A stretch of 64,000 nt of DNA from Sodalis ligni (GCF_016865525.2 NZ_CP075169.1:6379695-6443694), one strand, 5' to 3'. Shown: positions 9,317 through 18,405, counted from the first letter of the stretch. Numbers and translations are program-made. Notes: generated by a model from the letters alone, not told the origin.

Positions 9317-9628
9317 ATGTTAAGAATAAGCCAAGTGATTGAAATCGCGATGGTCAGTCGCAAGACTATCTATAACGCTATCAACAGTGGGCGGTTGAAA
9401 TATCAATTGGTGCAGCTGGATAACCGTCAGGTACGGATGTTTGAAGAAAACGACGTGCTTGACGCCTTTCCCAAAGCCAATCGCGCCTCACTGGAAGTAC
9501 AGGCACTGCATCAGGAAATAGCGTCACTCAAATTCGCGCTGGCTGAATTGCAAAAAGCCGTTGAGGCCATGGATCCCGCCGCCCAGGTGGAAATGATCTC
9601 CCCCAAGCCGAAAAAGAACAGGCCTTGA
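9317..9628 (+). CDS. Small helix-turn-helix protein with coiled-coil tail
   Basis: 103 aa. The N-terminal 55 residues look like a MerR/excisionase-type winged helix: VIEIAMVSRKTIYNAINSGRLKYQLVQ fits the DNA-recognition helix. Residues 57-88 (SLEVQALHQEIASLKFALAELQKAVEAM) form heptads of a coiled coil, probably for dimerisation. It follows the PTS genes by 51 bp on the same strand and could regulate them, or be a phage-derived scrap of unrelated role. Function is inferred from fold only. Confidence 0.65.
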   Translation: MLRISQVIEIAMVSRKTIYNAINSGRLKYQLVQLDNRQVRMFEENDVLDAFPKANRASLEVQALHQEIASLKFALAELQKAVEAMDPAAQVEMISPKPKKNRP

Positions 9629-9792
9629 TGAGCTGTTCAAACCCTGTTTTCTGACCGGTACGCCGCCGCGCTCCCTCGGTAAAATTGCCTCGTTCCTATA
9701 CTTTAGCCATGTAAGATCAAAAAATAATTATTATGAATGGCGTATTTTATGTTATCCATTTTGCTGGGTGACCTTTATCAATAGGCTACATA

Positions 9793-10827
9793 ATGACTAA
9801 CGTTAAACAAACCGGCGCTAAAAAGAGGGCACTTTCCCTGCTGGCGCTGTTGCTGGCGGCCAATATCATCGCCTGGGCGTGGGCCTTGCTGGTTTTTAAG
9901 CATAACGCCGCCCTGATAGGCGCAGCGCTGCTGGCATACAGTTATGGTTTACGCCATGCGGTGGATGCGGATCATATTGCCGCTATAGATAACGTTACAC
10001 GCAAGCTGATGCAACAAGGCCAGCAACCGGTATCCGTCGGCGCCTATTTTTCGTTAGGCCATTCCACTATTGTGCTCATTGCCTGCGCCGCCATCGCGGC
10101 GACGTCCTTGGCATTTCAGGGACAGATGGGGTGGATACATGACTATGGCGGTATTATCGGCACCCTGGTTTCGGCTTTTTTTCTGCTGACTGTCGCCCTG
10201 ATAAATTTAGCGATCCTGCGTACCGTTTATAAAACCTTCCAGCGCATCAAAAAAGGTGAGGCTGTCAGCGGTCTGGATATTGATACGCTGGCGGCAGCAA
10301 ACGGTGGCCTGATGACGCGGATATTTCGTTTCGCCTTTAGATTCGTTAATAAAAGCTGGCAAATGTACCTGGTGGGCTTTCTGTTCGGATTGGGATTTGA
10401 TACCGCCACTGAAGTGGGACTGCTGGGAATATCCGCTGCCGGCGCGACGTCGGGAATGTCCCTCTGGTCGATAATGGTGTTTCCGGTACTGTTCGCCAGC
10501 GGCATGGCGCTCATCGACTCGCTGGATAATTTCGTGATGGTGGGCGCGTATGGCTGGGCTTTCACCAAACCGGTGCGCAAGCTTTATTACAATATGACCA
10601 TTACCGCCACCTCGGTCATTATCGCGCTGTTTATCGGCGGCCTGGAAACGCTGGGACTGATTGCCGGCCAGTTTGATTTGCATGGTGGTTTCTGGGATCT
10701 CATCGCTTATCTCAACGACAACATGGGCAATGTCGGTTATTGGGTGATCGGGCTCTTTATCTGCTTCTGGATTATTTCGGTCCTAAATTTCCGCTGGAGA
10801 AAATACGATAGCCTGGCGGTCCTTTAA
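9793..10827 (+). CDS. NiCoT-family nickel/cobalt transporter
   Basis: Inner-membrane permease of 344 aa in the HoxN/NixA/NicT family, which takes up Ni2+ or Co2+ for urease, hydrogenase or cobalamin. The helix II signature HX4DH is present as His55...Asp60-His61 in RHAVDADHIAAIDNV. The other family motifs follow: FSLGHSTIVLIA, LFGLGFDTATEVGLL and VLFASGMALIDSLD. Eight hydrophobic segments can be counted. No nickel enzyme genes are near. A weak hairpin (10895-10910, TACTTC-CCGA-GAAGTA) follows the gene. Confidence 0.92.
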   Translation: MTNVKQTGAKKRALSLLALLLAANIIAWAWALLVFKHNAALIGAALLAYSYGLRHAVDADHIAAIDNVTRKLMQQGQQPVSVGAYFSLGHSTIVLIACAAIAATSLAFQGQMGWIHDYGGIIGTLVSAFFLLTVALINLAILRTVYKTFQRIKKGEAVSGLDIDTLAAANGGLMTRIFRFAFRFVNKSWQMYLVGFLFGLGFDTATEVGLLGISAAGATSGMSLWSIMVFPVLFASGMALIDSLDNFVMVGAYGWAFTKPVRKLYYNMTITATSVIIALFIGGLETLGLIAGQFDLHGGFWDLIAYLNDNMGNVGYWVIGLFICFWIISVLNFRWRKYDSLAVL

Positions 10828-10962
10828 TAAGTATATGAAAGATTAATGTTTTGCTGTTTAACGAGCGTTTAGCCATAAGCCGATAAAAAATAGCTACTTC
10901 CCGAGAAGTATGGTGTTTATTACCCTTCTCCTTTCGGGCGTTAACCAGCAAAGGATTGATCA

Positions 10963-11676
10963 ATGAAAGTGTCTAATCTGAATCTTCCGAAGCCCTCTCT
11001 TCATATTACTTCATCCGACAACGCCGTGGCCGCGGAGAAGGGTTCGTTTATCGCCAGACTACGCCGGATCGGACAGACATTAGCGGCACTGGCGTGCCGC
11101 TTTTTCTTAACGGGCCGGGATACTTTGCTCCGTATTAAAAATTCGGTACCGGCGATAATGTTGAATACCCTGAACGCCGTCGGCAATTATCTCTCGGATG
11201 CTTTTGATAAAACGTTAAGCCGGCCAGTGCTTGTACCGTCCGTGGAGCCGCCCTTGTTTGCTTTAGATAAACGGGACCGGGAGATTGCCGAAAAGATTAT
11301 TGAGGAATTCGCGATTCCATTGGCATCGGAGTGGGAAAGAAAAAACGGCATGGCCGGCAGCATTGAAAAACTCATCTATCGTATCGGTATAGCCCTGAAC
11401 CGTCTGGCGACTTCCTCTCGTAATGAACGTTCTGTAAGCCGCGCTAAACGGGAGGCGAAATTTCTCGATGACCAAAAATTTCCCGGTCTGGCAATGTTGA
11501 TGTATCTATATAAGAATCGGGTTGGGGAAGGGTTTTTTGAAAGCCTGTTACTGTCCCAAGCGGGAAATTTCGGCGAACGGTATAAGACGGATAACCAAAG
11601 TGCACAGCACCAACAGGCCGTTCACGCTCTGGAAATATTATGGTCGATCATTATCGCTCAGCGCCCGGCTCCTTAG
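10963..11676 (+). CDS. Unknown 237-aa protein, paralogue of the 5106 gene
   Basis: Not recognised. The order of motifs in the second half (IIEEFAIPLASEW, IEKLIYRIGIALNRLATS, DDQKFPGLAMLMYLYKNRVGEGFFES) parallels the 5106 protein, and both are 236-237 aa, so a common origin is likely although the N-terminal halves differ. Here residues 1-90 are basic and hydrophobic in places (LAALACRFFLTGRDTLLRIK). No cleavable signal peptide is obvious. RBS AAAGGA lies before ATG. There is no operon partner: the NiCoT gene ends 135 bp upstream and a broken lipoprotein gene follows. Its role is unknown. Confidence 0.6.
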   Translation: MKVSNLNLPKPSLHITSSDNAVAAEKGSFIARLRRIGQTLAALACRFFLTGRDTLLRIKNSVPAIMLNTLNAVGNYLSDAFDKTLSRPVLVPSVEPPLFALDKRDREIAEKIIEEFAIPLASEWERKNGMAGSIEKLIYRIGIALNRLATSSRNERSVSRAKREAKFLDDQKFPGLAMLMYLYKNRVGEGFFESLLLSQAGNFGERYKTDNQSAQHQQAVHALEILWSIIIAQRPAP

Positions 11677-11840
11677 TGTTGGGCTTCTTCAGTGATTCAA
11701 CGCCGCCCGCATTGATGGCATGAACAAACGCCAATAATGATGATTTATCCGCCGGTTAAAGGGTATTTCCAGGGTGTTTAATGAGCAGGTATAGTCGATA
11801 ATGAATCGGTAACCGTGTTGATAAGGCGTGGAGCTTGCAG

Positions 11841-12431
11841 ATGAGTCGATTTTGTACGGATAGGCCCCCGTTTTTCACCTCCGGACTGTGGTTGGGCGTT
11901 GCCGTGCTGTTTTTGTCCGCCTGCGGGACTACCATGACCACCAGGCAGAGCGGTTTTCTAACCGATTACCAGCGCCTGTCGCCGGTTTCAGCGAAAGGAG
12001 AACGTTCGCTTAAGACGCCGGTTGCGTTGAATCCGGCCCGTACCGCTATTACGGCGGTGGGAAGGGGCGGGTAAAAACGCACCGCCTTGCTGGCTGCGTT
12101 ACGGACCGATCTACAGCATCAGCTTGAGCTTTTACCCCAGTCTCCTGATGGCCGGCCCGCCGAGGTGCGTGCCGCCATTACCGATGTTTCCACCGTCTCT
12201 CCGTCGTTGAATGTGCTGAGTACCGCCATGTTTGCCGCGCCTCTGGAACGGGGCGGCGCCGCGGTGGAAATAGAGGCTGTGGAAACCGGCAGCCATCGGC
12301 AGCTGGCCGCCTTAAGTCTGGGATATTACGCGCCATTGAGCGATTTAAAAGCGCGGTACAGCAAACTGGCGCCGGCGCAGATCGCCCTGGACAAAGCCGC
12401 CGGCGATTTCGGCCCGCTTTTACACCCCTGA
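11841..12431 (+). pseudogene. DUF3313-type outer-membrane lipoprotein, nonsense-interrupted
   Basis: The N-terminus has a lipoprotein signal peptide with lipobox LSAC (Cys about residue 29), then GFLTDYQRLSPV, which is typical of DUF3313 lipoproteins. Reading stops at TAA 12072-12074. The same frame continues directly after it with KRTALLAALRTDLQHQLELL, then AEVRAAITDVSTVSPSLNVLS, which is the second half of the family. Around the stop the usual central segment seems short, so a small deletion probably accompanies the nonsense change. TTG 11835 is a possible upstream start but GGAG fits ATG 11841 better. Confidence 0.7.
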
Positions 12432-12495
12432 GGATTGAACAATGGCGGGAACGAAAATACGCCGGCGCTTGAGAGCACGCCAAGCCGGCTCGCCG

Positions 12496-12717
12496 TTAAT
12501 GGCTCTGGTGATGATGCTGAAGTAAGCCGACGCGAGGGATAAACGTTAACGCATATAAGGCGCAAATGCCGACGATGGTATATACCACGCGCGCCAAGGT
12601 GGCTTCTTGTCCGCCAAAAATGGCGCCCACCAGATCATATCTGAACAACCCCACCAGTAGCCAGTTCAACCCGCCAATAATCAATAATACCAATGCAACC
12701 ATGCTCAATGCTTTCAT
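12496..12717 (-). CDS. DUF378 small membrane protein
   Basis: 73-aa protein with two membrane helices: MVALVLLIIGGLNWLLVGLF and ARVVYTIVGICALYALTF, separated by a short loop with YDLVGAIFGG. This is the DUF378 (YuzA-like) pattern, a family of unknown function. The C-terminus ends in a His cluster (HHHQSH). ATG 12717 is selected because of the strong AGGAGGT just upstream; a start at 12756 would add 13 residues without an RBS. Confidence 0.8.
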   Translation of the reverse strand: MKALSMVALVLLIIGGLNWLLVGLFRYDLVGAIFGGQEATLARVVYTIVGICALYALTFIPRVGLLQHHHQSH

Positions 12718-13397
12718 ACGACCTCCTGCTATAAAAATAAAAGTTAACAACGACAAGTAACGCTAAATAACCTTATTACTCCTTCGTAAAAGAATAAAAG
12801 TTAATGATAAATTCAGTATACATTCAATAATTGTTCACAACTTGATTAACAGGACAGAACATATGTCTTCAAATGCTTGGCAGGGTGAGACAAGTACAAA
12901 CCAAATACTTATCTTTTCCTCAGCCTGTTTACCCTTTTTTACTTAATTCGCATAGCATATAGGCGTTCCATGCCATGAGGAAAGAAAGAGACATCATGTG
13001 AGGCCCGACACGTTGCCCGTTTCAGAACTGGTTGCGCCATGGAATAGCCGGGTTGAGAAGAAAACCCGCATCTTTACCGACAGACGGTAGCGGCGGCGAA
13101 GGAGTGAAAGCTTGTCATTTCTCGCCAAAATGTAATAAATACTCACAGTTTTAATTTTTTAAATCCTTAAGGTTAATAAAAGAAGTGTGATGTATCCTAT
13201 TGTTATTTATTGGTTTTATGAGTATTTTCTTGCCCTGCCGGAAATCGTTGAAATGTCATTAGAGAAGCGAATTATAAACGGCACTACAACATGATGTTGG
13301 ATTCAGCCACTCCGGTTTTATTTGCTCGATATAATAACTTCCACTAAACATAATTAGCCATATTGCCAAGTTAATTCTTGGCCGGAGATGTAATGTT
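12718..13397. other. 680-bp AT-rich region without a gene
   Basis: Between the divergent DUF378 gene and the class III aminotransferase gene I see no credible reading frame, tRNA or strong terminator. The last 270 bases are particularly AT-rich and probably contain the promoter of the aminotransferase gene. The length of this leader is unusual for a single promoter. Confidence 0.6.
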
Positions 13398-14777
13398 ATG
13401 ACGCTTTCTGAAGCACAGATGTTGGAAGATGAAGCAAAGTACTGTTCATTTGGAGACACAGTCCATTATGTGAATCCGCCTAAGATTTTCCAAAGATGTC
13501 AGGGCAGCTATATATTTGATGGACATGACATACCTTACCTTGATCTGCAAATGTGGTACTCCGCGGTCAACTTTGGCTATGCTAATCCGCGGCTGGACAA
13601 TGCCTTAAAAAATCAGATCGATGTGCTACCGCAAATCGCCAGCCAATATCTGCATCCGACGAAAATTGAACTCAGTAAAATCATTGCCCAGGACATGGAA
13701 AAGAAATTCGGCCTGCCGGGACGTGTCCATTACAATGTAGGCGGTTCACAATCCATTGATGACTCACTGAAACTGGTGCGTAACTTTTGCAACGGCAAGA
13801 GCCGGATGTTCGCCTTTGAAGGCGGCTATCACGGACGGACGCTGGGTGCTTCCGCCATTACTTCCAGCTACCGTTATCGCCGCCGGTTCGGCCACTTCGG
13901 CGAAAGAGCGCAGTTTATCCCCTTCCCTTACCCCTTCCGGCGCCAGAAAGGCTTGTCGCCGGAAGAGTATGCGGACAAATTGATCGCTGATTTTGCCCGT
14001 CTGTTTGAAAACGAGTATCACGGCGTGTGGGATCCGAAAGTGCGGCAAGCCGAGTTTGCCGCATTTTATATCGAACCCATCCAGGGTACCGGCGGCTATA
14101 TTATCCCGCCGCGCAACTTCTATAAGGGCTTGAAAAAAGTACTGGACGATCACGGTATTCTGCTGGTGGTGGATGAAATTCAGATGGGCTTTTACCGCAC
14201 CGGTAAATTGTGGTCCATAGAACACTTTGGTATTACCCCGGACGTGCTGGTATTCGGTAAAGCGCTGACCAACGGCTTGAATCCGCTGGCAGGTATTTGG
14301 GCTCGTGAAGAAATGATCAATCCGGTGACCTTCCCGGTAGGTTCTACCCATTCCACTTTTGCTTCTAACCCGCTGGGTACCGCCGTCGGTCTTGAAGTCA
14401 TGCACATGCTGGCGGAAAAAGATTACGAAACCCAGGTTATGAACAGCGGCGCCTATTTCCTCGAAGGGCTGAAAGCGCTGCAACTCCGCCATCCGGAAAT
14501 TGGCGATGTGGACGGGCTGGGCCTGGCTCTGCACGCTGAACTTTGCGAAGCCGACGGTTTTACGCCGAACAAAGCGCTGTTGGACAAAATGGTGGACATC
14601 GGCCTGTCCGGCACCCTGGATTATAAAGGCCAGAAAATGGGCCTGGTATTGGATGTGGGCGGTTATTACAAGAATGTCATCACTTTCGCGCCGTCGTTGG
14701 AAATCAGCAGGTGCGAAATCGATCAGGCTATGGAACTGCTGGATCAATTAATTAGTCGTGCGAAACGCGAACTGTAA
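13398..14777 (+). CDS. Class III PLP-dependent aminotransferase
   Basis: 459-aa enzyme of the acetylornithine/omega-amino-acid aminotransferase family. The PLP Lys is Lys288 (VFGKALTNG). The ring-contacting Asp and Gln lie in VVDEIQMGFYRTG (residues 258-269), and the phosphate-binding region EGGYHGRTLG is at 141-150. The substrate cannot be read from the sequence. It is the first gene of a region with another PLP enzyme, transferases and exporters, which suggests it makes or uses an amine group of a small metabolite. A strong terminator follows directly, so the next two genes are at least partly transcribed separately or by read-through. Confidence 0.88.
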   Translation: MTLSEAQMLEDEAKYCSFGDTVHYVNPPKIFQRCQGSYIFDGHDIPYLDLQMWYSAVNFGYANPRLDNALKNQIDVLPQIASQYLHPTKIELSKIIAQDMEKKFGLPGRVHYNVGGSQSIDDSLKLVRNFCNGKSRMFAFEGGYHGRTLGASAITSSYRYRRRFGHFGERAQFIPFPYPFRRQKGLSPEEYADKLIADFARLFENEYHGVWDPKVRQAEFAAFYIEPIQGTGGYIIPPRNFYKGLKKVLDDHGILLVVDEIQMGFYRTGKLWSIEHFGITPDVLVFGKALTNGLNPLAGIWAREEMINPVTFPVGSTHSTFASNPLGTAVGLEVMHMLAEKDYETQVMNSGAYFLEGLKALQLRHPEIGDVDGLGLALHAELCEADGFTPNKALLDKMVDIGLSGTLDYKGQKMGLVLDVGGYYKNVITFAPSLEISRCEIDQAMELLDQLISRAKREL

Positions 14778-14787
14778 GCGTACGTGG

Positions 14788-14817
14788 TAAAAAGCGCACA
14801 TCGGTGCGCTTTTTTTT
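14788..14817 (+). terminator. Rho-independent terminator
   Basis: A 7-bp GC-rich stem, AGCGCAC (14793-14799) and GTGCGCT (14804-14810) with loop ATCG, is preceded by an A run and followed by eight T, 11 bases after the aminotransferase stop codon. It is the clearest intrinsic terminator in the window. Confidence 0.9.
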
Positions 14818-14841
14818 GAATGTTGATTTCGGACGCGACTT

Positions 14842-15927
14842 ATGACTGGCCATAGTCGCCCGGGGGTTATTTATGTAAACAATATAGAACCCCAGGCGCT
14901 CATCTTGAATTTTCACCGGTATCCACCGGTCGGTTTTAACGTCCGGATGTCAGAAAGTGGACTGCCGTATTTTTCCACCCGGTTTGATTTACTGACCACG
15001 ATGGATAAAGACGTGCTTATAAAATTGCTTCGCTGGCCCGGATCTGGTTTATGGCGCCGGTGGCTCAGTGTCGATACCAATTTTATCGGCACCATCGTCA
15101 ATGAATATTCGCCTTTCCCGGCCGATGTTACGCCGCAGGCATTATCCGGATGGATCCAACGCCATTGCGCCGGGGAAAAAAAAATCACCATCATTAAAGA
15201 TGTACCGCAGAATTCACCGTTGCTGCAAGATCGGGATAATCATTATTCCCAAGCGTTGATAGCTGAATGTACCGGCCGTGGATTTATAAAGGTGGAGGGG
15301 CAGGCGTTAGCCTATGTGCCCATTGATTTTAAGGATGTAGACGACTATTTGTCGCGCTTATCCCATAGCCGTCGGCGCAATATTCGCCGTAAGCTGCGCA
15401 GCAGGCGGGATTTACGGCTGGAAGTGTTGCACACCGGCGATAATCGCTTTCACGATGCGCTTTGGCGGCAACGGCTTTATACACTTTATCAGGCGGTCTA
15501 TGACCAAAGCGAAATTCATTTTGATTTGCTCAGCGCGGATTTTTTTGCCGGGCTGCTGCTGGATGCCAATAGCGGCGGGCGGGGATTCTGCTACTGGATG
15601 GGGGAGGAATTAGTGGGGGATAATCTGTGCTATCAATGGGGTGATAAGCTGATCGATAAATATATTGGTTTAAATTATCCCTTGGCATTAGAGTCTAATC
15701 TTTACGTTGTGAGCTGGTTTGCCAATTTGGAATATGCCCTTGAAAACAGATTGCGTTATTATGTGGCGGGCTGGACCGACCCCCAGGTAAAAGCCGATCT
15801 CGGCGCCCAATTCACCTTTACCGTTCATCTGGCGTGGGTGCGTAATCCTCTGTTGCGCCGGGTTTTAAACCGGTTTCGGCACTATTTTGAAAGCGATACG
15901 CGCTGGCATCAGGATAGACTATCATGA
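14842..15927 (+). CDS. FemAB/GNAT-like acyl- or aminoacyl-transferase
   Basis: 361 aa, resembling the GNAT_acetyltransferase/FemAB-like group that moves acyl or aminoacyl groups to amines. The central basic helix SHSRRRNIRRKLRSRRDL and the later region with FYW and GD motifs (GFCYWMGEELVGDNLCYQWGDKLIDKYIG) fit this fold, with the pattern of a second GNAT domain in the C-terminal half. The exact substrate is unknown. Its end overlaps the next gene by 4 bp (ATGA), so they are translationally coupled. It probably modifies the product made by the neighbouring aminotransferases. Confidence 0.6.
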   Translation: MTGHSRPGVIYVNNIEPQALILNFHRYPPVGFNVRMSESGLPYFSTRFDLLTTMDKDVLIKLLRWPGSGLWRRWLSVDTNFIGTIVNEYSPFPADVTPQALSGWIQRHCAGEKKITIIKDVPQNSPLLQDRDNHYSQALIAECTGRGFIKVEGQALAYVPIDFKDVDDYLSRLSHSRRRNIRRKLRSRRDLRLEVLHTGDNRFHDALWRQRLYTLYQAVYDQSEIHFDLLSADFFAGLLLDANSGGRGFCYWMGEELVGDNLCYQWGDKLIDKYIGLNYPLALESNLYVVSWFANLEYALENRLRYYVAGWTDPQVKADLGAQFTFTVHLAWVRNPLLRRVLNRFRHYFESDTRWHQDRLS

Positions 15928-16811
15928 CCCAGTCTCGACCGCCGTTGATTCTGAATTTTGATGATTCAGTGACGCTGGAAAATATCGACAGCGCTGTGCA
16001 CATTCCTTTGCAAGACTGGCAGGAAAGCATCCGTTTCGGCTGCCGCTGGCCGCGGTTCCAACAGCTGGTCGCCGCGCTGGAACAACAGCTTGCCGTTGAT
16101 TATGGCTGTGTATTCACCGGCAGCGGCGATTACCATCACCTGACGCATCTGTTATTGCAGCGCCAGGTTAAACAGCCGCCGTTCCAGCTCGTGATTTGTG
16201 ATAACCATCCGGATAATATGCGATATCCTTTCGGTATCCATTGTGGATCTTGGGTATATTGGGCCAGCTTGCTGCCGCAGGTTGAGCATATTCATGTTCT
16301 GGGTATCGGTTCATCGGATATCGCTCTCGGCCATGCCTGGGAGAATCACTGGCGGCCATTGATGAGAAAAAAACTCTCCTATTGGAATATCAATGTGGAC
16401 ACCGGCTGGCTTAATTGGCTGGGAGCAAAGGACAGCAGTCGTCGTTATAACGATGCCGATGGATTGATGACGGATTTTTTATCGCGCTTTCGCTCCGGCA
16501 GCCGGCAATCGGTTTACCTCTCCATCGATAAAGATGTGCTGAGTCCTCAGGTGGTGAATACCAACTGGGATCAGGGATCGTTTCAGGAACGGCATCTGAA
16601 TGAATTGATTGATGCCTGCCGGGGACGGCTTATCGGTGCTGATATTACCGGGGAAGTGTCGGTTTACCGTTATCTGAGCTGCTTCAAGCGTTGGCTCAGC
16701 GCCGCGGACGGACAGCGGGAACCCTCCATTGCCGAGGCGCTGGCCTGGCAGCAACGGCAAAATCAGCTGAACCAGCGGCTGCTTGAGCGGATAAACGGCT
16801 GTTGGAATTAA
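15924..16811 (+). CDS. Ureohydrolase/arginase-fold-like protein
   Basis: 295 aa. Three motifs occur in the order and spacing of the arginase/agmatinase superfamily: GSGDYHHLTH near residue 70 (compare GGDHS), ICDNHPDNM near 93 (compare DAHxD) and LSIDKDVLSP near 195 (compare DxDxxDP). The metal ligands are not identical: the second motif has Asn in place of Ala and the third has Lys between the two Asp. It may hydrolyse a guanidino, amidine or acyl-amine bond rather than arginine itself. It converges with the DegT gene, overlapping it tail to tail by 4 bp. Confidence 0.55.
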   Translation: MTQSRPPLILNFDDSVTLENIDSAVHIPLQDWQESIRFGCRWPRFQQLVAALEQQLAVDYGCVFTGSGDYHHLTHLLLQRQVKQPPFQLVICDNHPDNMRYPFGIHCGSWVYWASLLPQVEHIHVLGIGSSDIALGHAWENHWRPLMRKKLSYWNINVDTGWLNWLGAKDSSRRYNDADGLMTDFLSRFRSGSRQSVYLSIDKDVLSPQVVNTNWDQGSFQERHLNELIDACRGRLIGADITGEVSVYRYLSCFKRWLSAADGQREPSIAEALAWQQRQNQLNQRLLERINGCWN

Positions 16812-18031
16812 CCCAGTGCAGCCCGCAATTGCGCCAGTACCCGTCCGAACATGTCGTCGGAGAGCCATGGGCTGTTAGTGATGGACAGGCCGCGGGTCGC
16901 AAGGGCTTGCGCGTTGGGAGACAACAGCTTCGGCTGTAAAAAAGACGTTACCGCCGGGTAGCCCGCCAGGGTGTGAATAAACAAGCGGGTCACGCCCAAT
17001 CCCGAGGTCCAAAGGCTCTCCATTGCCGCATCACGCGTTTTATTATCCGGCATCAGCAACAGAATAAACGGCCAGGTGCCCTGCTTGTCCGGCGAATCCG
17101 CCACGACGCCGACACCCGGTAATTGCCTTAACAAATCGACCCGACGCAGGGCGCGTTCTCGCCCCTGGCGGAGAAAAGCGGGCAATCGCGCCAGCGCAGC
17201 GGCGGCGACCCGCTGCCGGTAACGCCCGAGGGTGTGCAATGGGATTGCCTGCGCTGAAAAATCATCCCCCACCGCCGCCACCATATCGCCATTGGCCAGG
17301 GCGCGTCGCAGCGGTTTACCATAGACATAATACAGGCCGTGGGGCCGGTAAAACACCGTATATCCCCACAGCCCGGCGATCCGCTTCAGCTCCCAGCCGA
17401 TGCTGAACGCCAAATCCTGCCGGCATTGCCGCTGTAAGGCCAGGTTCAGCTCGGGATTGCTGCTGAACAGCACGCCGCCTTCCGCGGTAGTCAATCCTTT
17501 CCCCAGAGCCATACTGAAAAAAGCGATGTCGCCTTTGAGCCCTACGCTGCGGCCTTCATCCAGGGCCCCCATCGCCTGGGCGGCATCCTCGATTATCGCG
17601 GCCCCGGCCTTTGCCGTTATGGACCGTGCGCTGTCCACATCGGCCACCCGGCCGGCAAGGTGCGTTACCACCACCGCCAGCGTTTGTTCATCGCACAGCG
17701 ACGCCAGCTGCCCGGCGTCCAGACTGATGCCGCCAGGCGCAAGATCGCAGGGAACAACGCGCAAAGGCGGACAGAAATGAACGGCCAGCGCCACCAGGGG
17801 ACAGGTATATGCCGGAACTATCAAGGCGGTCCGTCCGGGCAAGCGCTGCTGCAATACCCGCAGCGCCACGATCAGGGCGGCAGTCCCGGAACAGGTGAGT
17901 GCGGGGAGGGGAATTGACAGCTGTTGCGCCAGGCCGGCGGCCAGATTGCCGGATAAAGCCAGAAGATCGCTCCATTGCGCGGGTAGGCCGGCGGTGGGCG
18001 GAATTTCCACCAAGGGAGGGAAGCGCGTCAC
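16808..18031 (-). CDS. DegT/DnrJ/EryC1-type PLP aminotransferase
   Basis: 407 aa. The PLP Lys is Lys178 in FFSMALGKGLTTAEGG, and the Asp contact is in AAIIEDAAQAMGA (about residue 149). The N-terminal SGTAALIVALRVL and VPAYTCPLVALAV are also typical of the family, which transaminates sugars and small cyclic metabolites. It is the last gene of a five-gene minus-strand operon and overlaps the transporter gene upstream by 4 bp. The combination with a second aminotransferase across the convergence point suggests a product carrying two amino groups or one moved between carriers. Confidence 0.82.
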   Translation of the reverse strand: MTRFPPLVEIPPTAGLPAQWSDLLALSGNLAAGLAQQLSIPLPALTCSGTAALIVALRVLQQRLPGRTALIVPAYTCPLVALAVHFCPPLRVVPCDLAPGGISLDAGQLASLCDEQTLAVVVTHLAGRVADVDSARSITAKAGAAIIEDAAQAMGALDEGRSVGLKGDIAFFSMALGKGLTTAEGGVLFSSNPELNLALQRQCRQDLAFSIGWELKRIAGLWGYTVFYRPHGLYYVYGKPLRRALANGDMVAAVGDDFSAQAIPLHTLGRYRQRVAAAALARLPAFLRQGRERALRRVDLLRQLPGVGVVADSPDKQGTWPFILLLMPDNKTRDAAMESLWTSGLGVTRLFIHTLAGYPAVTSFLQPKLLSPNAQALATRGLSITNSPWLSDDMFGRVLAQLRAALG

Positions 18032-18405
18032 GAAACGGCGGTCTCGCCTTTGGCCAGGCAGAGGATGCCCGATAATATCAGCAGGCCGCCGATGGCCTTT
18101 ACCGGATTGAGCTGGTCGTCAAATAGCCAGACGGACACCAGGGTGACGCTGATAATTTCAAGATGCGACGCGGCAAAGGCCGGCCCCACCGGGGCATATT
18201 TCAACAGGGTCATCCAGGTAAAAAAAGCGCCGATGTAACCGATAAAGGCGCCGTAGATCCACGGATGGCCGAACACGCGAACCAGCCATTGGACATCCAT
18301 CATCAGCGGCGCGGCGTGCAGCGAGGCGTATTTAAAGCTCACCTGGGCCAGGGTATCAAACAGCATCAGCGCCAGGAAGCCGAACACATAAAAGCGTTTC
18401 ATCAT
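18028..18405 (-). CDS. Four-helix EamA/SMR-type transporter subunit B
   Basis: 125 aa with four predicted membrane helices, starting MMKRFYVFGFLALMLFDTLAQVSFK. This is half of a DMT-superfamily carrier, resembling the SMR and ArnE/ArnF flippase subunits. The tandem partner lies directly upstream and the ATGATG start overlaps its stop (ATGA), so the two most likely form a heterodimer. Its function is probably export or flipping of the product of the surrounding enzymes. Longer upstream starts on this strand would run into the partner gene and are rejected. Confidence 0.78.
   Translation of the reverse strand: MMKRFYVFGFLALMLFDTLAQVSFKYASLHAAPLMMDVQWLVRVFGHPWIYGAFIGYIGAFFTWMTLLKYAPVGPAFAASHLEIISVTLVSVWLFDDQLNPVKAIGGLLILSGILCLAKGETAVS

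Noticed and set aside
13764..14747. 327-aa frame opposite the class III aminotransferase
   Set aside because: Antisense shadow; the plus-strand protein has a complete PLP site and family length.
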